DNA of 64,000 nt, from NCBI RefSeq assembly GCF_018406605.1, contig NZ_AP024545.1, positions 3,162,001-3,226,000 of the forward strand. The letters run 5' to 3'. Source of the stretch: Noviluteimonas caseinilytica (GTDB lineage Bacteria > Pseudomonadota > Gammaproteobacteria > Xanthomonadales > Xanthomonadaceae). The first letter of the stretch is position 1. The number at the start of each line of letters is the position of its first letter. The notes beneath the pieces are model-generated. The model had not been told where the DNA came from, searched no databases, and saw only the letters and a list, made by a program, of their open reading frames with translations. Positions 59,167-64,000 of the stretch are shown here, piece by piece. Made by a program: the position numbers and the translations under genes.

Positions 59167-61062
59167 TCAGCCGGCGTCGAGCTCCGCCCAGCGCGCGTAC
59201 GCGGTGTCGAGTTCCGCCTGCGCCTTCGCCAGGTCCGCGTTGTGCGCCACGATCGCGGTGCTGTCGCGCTGGAAGAACGTTGGCGCGTTCATCGCGTCGG
59301 TGAGCGCGGCCACTTTGGCTTCCAGCGTTTCGATCCGCGCCGGCAGCTGCTCGAGTTCCTTCTGTTCCTTGAAGCTCAGACGGCGTTTGGCGGCGGGTGC
59401 GGGCGTCGGCGGCGGTGCGGCGACGCGTTCCGAGTTCGGCGTATCGCGCACGAGCCGCGACGCAAGGTTGGCACTCGCCGGCGCGGGCCGCTGGCGCAGC
59501 CAGTCGGTGTAACCGCCGACGTATTCGCCGACCTTGCCGTCGCCTTCCATCACCAGCGTGGACGTCACCACGCGGTCGAGGAAGTCGCGGTCATGGCTCA
59601 CCAGCAGCAGCGTGCCGGCGTAATCGCCGAGCAGTTCTTCCAGCAGTTCGAGCGTTTCGACGTCGAGGTCGTTGGTGGGTTCGTCCATCACCAGCAGGTT
59701 GGACGGCTGCGCAAACAGGCGCGCGAGCAGCAGGCGGTTGCGTTCGCCGCCGGACAGGCGCGTGATCGGGGCGCGCGCGCGTTCGGGCGTGAACAGGAAT
59801 TCCTGCAGGTAGCCGAGCACGTGCTTGCGCTTGCCGCCCACTTCCACGAAGTCCTGGCCTTCCGACACGTTTTCCATCGCGGTCCAGTCTTCGCGCAAGG
59901 TGGCGCGTTGCTGGTCGAAGTACGCGATCTGCAAGCCGGTGCCGGGCTTGACGATACCGGCCTGCGGGGTGAGTTCGCCGAGCAGGAGTTTGAGCAGCGT
60001 GGTCTTGCCGCTGCCGTTGGGGCCGATCAGGCCCACGCGGTCGCCGCGGAAGATCGTGGTGGAAAGATCACGCACGAGGGTGCGTTCGCCGTACGCGAAC
60101 GTCACGTCCTTCGCTTCGATCACCTTCTTGCCGGACGCCTCGCCCTGCGAAGCTTCCATGCGGACCTTGCCGGTGGCGTCGCGGCGCGCGGCGCGTTCGT
60201 TGCGCATGGCCTCCAGCCGGCGCACGCGACCTTCGTCGCGCGTGCGGCGCGCCTTGATGCCCTGGCGGATCCACGTTTCTTCCTGCGCCAGCAGCTTGTC
60301 GAAGCGCGCGTTCTCCTGCGCTTCGGCGTTGGCGCGTTCCTCGCGGCGGCGCTGGTAGTTGTCGTAGTCGCCGGGCCAGCTGGTGAGGCCGCCGCGGTCG
60401 ATCTCGACGATGCGCGTGGCCAGCGCGCGCAGGAAGCGCCGGTCGTGCGTGACGAACACCAGGGCGCCGTTCCAGTTCTGCAGGAACTGTTCGAGCCAGT
60501 CGATCGATTCGATGTCGAGGTGGTTGGTGGGTTCGTCGAGCAGCAGCAGGTCGGGGCCCGACACCAGCGCGCGCGCGAGCAGCACGCGGCGCTTCATGCC
60601 GCCGGACAGGCGCGCGAACACGACCTCGCCGTCGAGCTGCAGGCGGTCGAGGATTTCCTCCACCTTGCGATCGAGCGACCAGGCATGCGCGGCTTCCACC
60701 TTCGCCTGGATCCGCGAGAGCGCGTCCATGTCGACGTGCTCGGCGTGCGCGATGTGGTGGTATTCCGCGAGCAACGCACCGGCTTCGCCGAGCCCGGCGG
60801 CGACCACATCGAACACCGTGCCCTGCGCACTGGCGGGCACTTCCTGTTCCAGGCGCGCGACGCGGCGGCCGTTTTCCAGGCGCACCTCGCCGTCGTCGGG
60901 CCGCAGGTCGCCGGACAGCAGCTTGAGCAGCGTGGACTTGCCCGCGCCGTTGCGGCCGATGAGGGCGATGCGTTCGCCGGGTTCGATGGACAGGGCGACG
61001 TCGTCGAGCAGGAGGGGACCGCCGACGGAGTAGTCGACGCCCTGGAGGGTGATCAAAGGCAT
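59167..61062 (-). CDS. uup: ABC-F ATPase Uup
   Basis: A 631-residue cytosolic ABC-F protein with two ATPase domains. Walker A1 GRNGAGKS with signature LSGGMKRR, and Walker A2 GPNGSGKT with LSGGERNR, frame the interdomain linker (GQGIKARRTRDEGRVRRLEAMRNERAA-like, here RQGIKARRTRDEGRVR). The C-terminal part (about 560-630) is a basic coiled coil (LSFKEQKELEQLPARIETLEAKVAAL) that marks Uup among ABC-F proteins. It is involved in ribosome function and suppresses transposon excision when present. ATG at 61062. Confidence 0.95.
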   Translation of the reverse strand: MPLITLQGVDYSVGGPLLLDDVALSIEPGERIALIGRNGAGKSTLLKLLSGDLRPDDGEVRLENGRRVARLEQEVPASAQGTVFDVVAAGLGEAGALLAEYHHIAHAEHVDMDALSRIQAKVEAAHAWSLDRKVEEILDRLQLDGEVVFARLSGGMKRRVLLARALVSGPDLLLLDEPTNHLDIESIDWLEQFLQNWNGALVFVTHDRRFLRALATRIVEIDRGGLTSWPGDYDNYQRRREERANAEAQENARFDKLLAQEETWIRQGIKARRTRDEGRVRRLEAMRNERAARRDATGKVRMEASQGEASGKKVIEAKDVTFAYGERTLVRDLSTTIFRGDRVGLIGPNGSGKTTLLKLLLGELTPQAGIVKPGTGLQIAYFDQQRATLREDWTAMENVSEGQDFVEVGGKRKHVLGYLQEFLFTPERARAPITRLSGGERNRLLLARLFAQPSNLLVMDEPTNDLDVETLELLEELLGDYAGTLLLVSHDRDFLDRVVTSTLVMEGDGKVGEYVGGYTDWLRQRPAPASANLASRLVRDTPNSERVAAPPPTPAPAAKRRLSFKEQKELEQLPARIETLEAKVAALTDAMNAPTFFQRDSTAIVAHNADLAKAQAELDTAYARWAELDAG

Positions 61063-61093
61063 CCCGGCATTCTACGGGGTTACCCCCTCCCCG

Positions 61094-61122
61094 GCCCTCC
61101 CCCTGCTGTCGCACGGGAGGGA
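61094..61122. repeat. GC-rich inverted repeat between selO and uup
   Basis: CCCTCCCCC...CGGGAGGGAG forms a stem in the 69-bp gap between selO and uup. It resembles the hairpin at 6648-6670 in the ABC ATPase 3' end, so it may belong to one intergenic repeat family. It may terminate selO. Confidence 0.6.
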
Positions 61123-61131
61123 GAAGATCTG

Positions 61132-62703
61132 TCAGCTGCTGCAGCTGAGCATCGAGCAACCGGCCTTGTCGCGGGCCCAATCGGGGCGGCGTCGCGCGAA
61201 TTCTTCCCGGCCGGGCTGCTCGTCGTAGGGGCGGCGCATGACGTCGAGGAGTTCCGCGATGCCGGCTTCGTCGCCCTGCCCGGCCCGATCGATGACCTGC
61301 TGCGCGAGGTAATTGCGCATCACGAACTTCGGATTGACGGCGTCCATCGCGGCGCGACGCTCGGCGGCCGGGCGCGCATCTTCACGCAGGCGCGCGGCAT
61401 GCAGGGTCAGCCATTCGACGAAACCCGGCGCGGTCTGCGTGCGCTTGTCCGGGTCGTAGAAGGCTTCGGCGAACAACGCACCTTCGACCTGCGCCGCGAT
61501 CTCCGCCTCGGGATCGAAGCGCGACAGCGCACGGAACCACAACGTCATGTCCACTTCGCCGAGCTGCAGCAGCGCGAGCAGCGTTTGCATGGATTCAACG
61601 TCCGCATCGCGCGCGTCCCGCAGCCCGAGCTTCCCGGCCACGTTGGCGCGATCGGCTTCGACGAAGCGATCCATGAAGCGCTGCAGGCCTGCATTCAACG
61701 CCGCCACGTCGCCGAACAGCGGCGACAGCGCATGCGCCAGGCGCGTGAGGTTCCAGTAGGCGATCTTCGGTTGCCAGCCGAAGCGGTAGCGCTTGCCGCC
61801 GGCGTCGGTGGTGTTGGGCGTCCAGTCGGGATCGAAATCATCGATCCAGCCGTACGGGCCGTAATCGATCGTCAGCCCCAGGATCGACAGGTTGTCGGTG
61901 TTCATCACGCCGTGCACGAAGCCCACGCGCATCCAGTGCGCCATCAGCACCGCCGTGCGCTCGCACACGGTGGCGAACCAGTCGCCGTAGAGCGCTTCGC
62001 CCTGCCCCGCGAGTCCGGGGAAGTCGCGGGCGATGCAGAAATCGGCGAGCGCGCGCAGGCCGTCGATGTCGCCGCGCGAGTACGGGAGTTCGAAATTGCC
62101 GAAGCGGATGAACGACGGGCTGACGCGGCACACGATCGCGCCGGGCTCGGCCTGCGGGTGTCCGTCGTAGAACATGTCGCGCACGACCGCGTCGCCGGTC
62201 GACACCAAACTCAGCGCGCGCGTGGTGGGCACGCCGAGGTGGTGCATCGCTTCGCTGCAGAGGAATTCGCGAATCGACGAACGCAGCACCGCGCGGCCAT
62301 CGGCGCTGCGCGAATACGGCGTGGGGCCGGCGCCTTTCAGTTGCAGTTCCCAGCGACGCCCATCGGCGCCCACGGTTTCGCCTAGGGAAATCGCGCGCCC
62401 GTCGCCCAGTTGCCCGGCCCACTGGCCGAACTGGTGGCCGCCATAGTTCGCGGCGAACGGATCCATCCCGGGCAACAACGCATTGCCGCCGAAGACCTGC
62501 GCGAATTCCGGCGACGCGATTTCGGCGTCGCCGATGCCGAGCGTCGCCGCCATTTCCGCCGAATGCGCGATCAGCCGCGGCGCCGCCACCGGCGTGGGCC
62601 GCACGCGCGACCACGCGGCCGCGACCTGGCGGATGCCCGGGCCCAGGTCCGGGTCGCCGGGCAGTTCGCGGAGGAAACGATTGTCGAAACGCAGCGCGCG
62701 CAT
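61132..62703 (-). CDS. selO: Protein adenylyltransferase SelO (YdiU)
   Basis: A 523-residue pseudokinase-fold enzyme that transfers AMP to Ser, Thr or Tyr of target proteins, often under oxidative stress. NYGGHQFGQWAGQLGDGRAISLGE, RWELQLKGAGPTPYSRSADGRAVLRSSIREFLCSEAMHHLGVPTTRALSLV-type blocks and GFVHGVMNTDNLSILGLTIDYGP are family hallmarks. The C-terminus GCSMLSCSS ends in CSS, where selenoprotein forms have Sec-Ser-Ser; here Cys521 takes its place. The start MRALRFDNRF at 62703 follows the family; a longer frame is spurious. The 50-residue membrane gene lies 17 nt upstream on the same strand. Confidence 0.94.
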   Translation of the reverse strand: MRALRFDNRFLRELPGDPDLGPGIRQVAAAWSRVRPTPVAAPRLIAHSAEMAATLGIGDAEIASPEFAQVFGGNALLPGMDPFAANYGGHQFGQWAGQLGDGRAISLGETVGADGRRWELQLKGAGPTPYSRSADGRAVLRSSIREFLCSEAMHHLGVPTTRALSLVSTGDAVVRDMFYDGHPQAEPGAIVCRVSPSFIRFGNFELPYSRGDIDGLRALADFCIARDFPGLAGQGEALYGDWFATVCERTAVLMAHWMRVGFVHGVMNTDNLSILGLTIDYGPYGWIDDFDPDWTPNTTDAGGKRYRFGWQPKIAYWNLTRLAHALSPLFGDVAALNAGLQRFMDRFVEADRANVAGKLGLRDARDADVESMQTLLALLQLGEVDMTLWFRALSRFDPEAEIAAQVEGALFAEAFYDPDKRTQTAPGFVEWLTLHAARLREDARPAAERRAAMDAVNPKFVMRNYLAQQVIDRAGQGDEAGIAELLDVMRRPYDEQPGREEFARRRPDWARDKAGCSMLSCSS

Positions 62704-62720
62704 GGCGCGAGGGTCCTTGG

Positions 62721-62873
62721 TCAGAACGGCCGCGGCATGCCGAGGAACGGCGCGAGCAGCCAGTAGATCCCGACCAGCACCAGGCCCCACAGCACGACCT
62801 TGAACAGCACGCCGACCACCTTGAAGGCGAGCCAGATGCAGACGATCACCAGCAGGATGCCGACCCAACTCAT
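62721..62873 (-). CDS. Small membrane protein next to selO
   Basis: A 50-residue protein, starting MSWVGILLVIVCIWLAFKVV and ending PFLGMPRPF, with two close hydrophobic helices. I recognise no family for certain, but short proteins of this hydrophobic layout are common. ATG at 62873 lies in the divergent gap with the helicase gene, and the stop is 17 nt before the selO start, so it is probably read with selO. Confidence 0.7.
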   Translation of the reverse strand: MSWVGILLVIVCIWLAFKVVGVLFKVVLWGLVLVGIYWLLAPFLGMPRPF

Positions 62874-62984
62874 GCGCGCGTACCTCGAATCGATGATGGC
62901 CCGAGCTTACGGCATCCCGTGTTGCGATCTCATCGCGTGAGACCTGCATGGCCCCCAATGGCGGCCGTCGCAAGGAGACCGCCG

Positions 62985-64000
62985 ATGTCCGCGCTCACGC
63001 TGTTCGATCCCCCCGCCCCGCCCGCACCGCGCATCCGCGACGGCGGCCTGCTCGCCACGCGCCTGGCCGGCAAGCACGCGGCACTGATCACCGGGCACTT
63101 CGTGATGCCGGCGCGCGAAGGACGTTACGCGGACTTCCCGGACGCGCTGCCGGAAAAACTCGCGACCGCCCTGCGCGCCCGCGGCCTGTCGCAGCTCTAC
63201 GCGCACCAGCGCGCCGCATGGGACGCCACGCAACGCGGCGAGCACATCGTCGTCGCCACGCCCACCGCGTCGGGCAAGAGCCTGTGCTACACGCTGCCGG
63301 TCGTGGCGGCGGCGATGACGCAGCAGGCCAAGGCGCTGTACCTGTTCCCGACCAAGGCGCTCGCGCAGGACCAGGTGGCGGAGCTGATCGAACTCAATCG
63401 CGCCGGCGACCTCGGCCTGCGCACGGCCACCTTCGACGGCGACACGCCCGGCGACCAGCGCCAGGCCATCCGCCTCAACGGCGACATCGTGGTCAGCAAC
63501 CCGGACATGCTCCACCAGGGGATCCTGCCGCACCACACCAAGTGGGCGCAGTTCTTCGAAGGCCTGCAGTACGTGGTGATCGACGAGATCCACAGCTATC
63601 GCGGCGTGTTCGGCTCGCACCTGGCCAACGTGCTGCGGCGGTTGAAGCGCGTGTGCGCGTTCTATGGCGCCTCGCCCACCTTCATCCTGTGCTCGGCGAC
63701 CATCGGCAACCCGCAGGACCACGCCGAAGCGCTGCTCGAAGCCGACGTCACCGCGATCACCGATTCCGGCGCGCCCTCCGGCGAGAAGCACGTGCTGCTG
63801 TGGAATCCGCCCGTGGTCAATCCGGACCTCGGCCTGCGCGCCTCCGCGCGCTCGCAGAGCAACAAGATCGCGCGCACGGCGATCCGGTCGGGATTGAAGA
63901 CGCTGGTGTTCGCGCAGTCGCGCACGATGGTCGAGGTGCTCACCAAGTACCTGAAGGATGTCTTCGACCACGATCCCCGCAAGCCCGCGCGCATCCGCGC
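62985..64000 (+). CDS. DUF1998/MrfA-type DEAD/H-box helicase, N-terminal part
   Basis: The first 338 codons of a large helicase are in the window; the gene continues past the end. Walker A TPTASGKS is at 92-99 and the DEIH box at 200-203 (VVIDEIHSYRGVFGSHLANVLRRL). FPTKALAQDQ and FILCSATIGNPQ are motifs Ia and III. The first 60 residues and the YAHQ block match the YprA/MrfA group, which also has a C-terminal DUF1998 zinc domain (beyond the window) and takes part in DNA crosslink repair. ATG at 62985 has an AAGGAG Shine-Dalgarno 7 nt upstream. Confidence 0.9.
   Translation, partial: MSALTLFDPPAPPAPRIRDGGLLATRLAGKHAALITGHFVMPAREGRYADFPDALPEKLATALRARGLSQLYAHQRAAWDATQRGEHIVVATPTASGKSLCYTLPVVAAAMTQQAKALYLFPTKALAQDQVAELIELNRAGDLGLRTATFDGDTPGDQRQAIRLNGDIVVSNPDMLHQGILPHHTKWAQFFEGLQYVVIDEIHSYRGVFGSHLANVLRRLKRVCAFYGASPTFILCSATIGNPQDHAEALLEADVTAITDSGAPSGEKHVLLWNPPVVNPDLGLRASARSQSNKIARTAIRSGLKTLVFAQSRTMVEVLTKYLKDVFDHDPRKPARIR

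Noticed and set aside
59242..62385. 1047-codon plus-strand frame across uup and selO
   Set aside because: It spans two well-defined genes on the other strand and has no features of its own.
61132..62703. Selenocysteine in SelO
   Set aside because: The C-terminal position is a Cys codon; the frame ends in a normal stop and no SECIS-like hairpin was looked for or needed.

Overview
The window is about 69% GC with dense, mostly overlapping genes. Gene content and order (smc-zipA-ligA-epmA, bolA-yciI next to scpA-scpB-rluB, ccmABCDEFGHI followed by metX and a cysteine dioxygenase) point to a gammaproteobacterium of the Xanthomonadaceae/Lysobacteraceae, most like Lysobacter, Luteimonas or Xanthomonas. 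This placement comes from gene content and base composition, not from a search. There is no prophage, insertion sequence, CRISPR array or rRNA. One tRNA, tRNA-Leu(CAA), lies at 39797-39883.

Layout. 1-6475 (minus strand): smc, zipA, ligA and the start of epmA, a chromosome maintenance and division block. 6638-21478: a carbohydrate locus. It holds a LacI-family regulator, a TonB-dependent receptor, a GH144-type lipoprotein glucanase, a lipoprotein sugar-binding protein, two ABC permeases and a large discoidin plus six-hairpin glycosidase-like lipoprotein. The genes from the receptor onward overlap stop-to-start. At the other end lie a divergent pair: the ABC ATPase and a cytosolic GH1 beta-glucosidase. 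Matching LacI-type palindromes lie before the regulator and between the divergent pair, so the set looks like one regulon that carries a glycan from the outer membrane to cytosolic glucose; beta-1,2-glucan is a reasonable but unproven guess for the substrate. A roughly 550 bp imperfect inverted repeat with nested hairpins fills the only long gene-free stretch (9273-9874), between the convergent ends of this locus.

21574-25818: bolA and yciI, divergent from scpA-scpB-rluB. With smc, the scp pair gives the condensin complex; the sugar locus sits between its parts. RluB has a very long Gly-Pro-Arg-rich tail. 25948-30735: an FAD oxidoreductase, an NmrA-like protein, the YafV/YbdL pair (2-oxoacid amidase and methionine aminotransferase, KMTB/methionine salvage) and a DUF3293 protein. 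30777-39746: the complete cytochrome c maturation operon, whose last gene overlaps metX, followed by a thiol dioxygenase and a small membrane protein. 39797-41495: tRNA-Leu immediately followed by an EptA-like phosphoethanolamine transferase.

41508-52482: accessory and envelope genes (PAP2 phosphatase with an SD-occluding hairpin, a GDCCVxC cysteine-rich protein, GAF protein, GFA enzyme, OafA-type acyltransferase, small membrane proteins, VOC protein, cyclopropane fatty acid synthase, DUF3298 lipoprotein), then cspA, rluF, a GNAT protein and a histone H1-like protein. 52553-64000: rhomboid protease, glutathione S-transferase, M14 peptidase, a YbaY-MliC-type multidomain lipoprotein, thpR, a membrane-anchored guanyl-type ribonuclease with an overlapping barstar gene, the ABC-F protein Uup, selO with a 50-residue membrane protein beside it, and the 5' part of a DUF1998/MrfA-type helicase running off the end.
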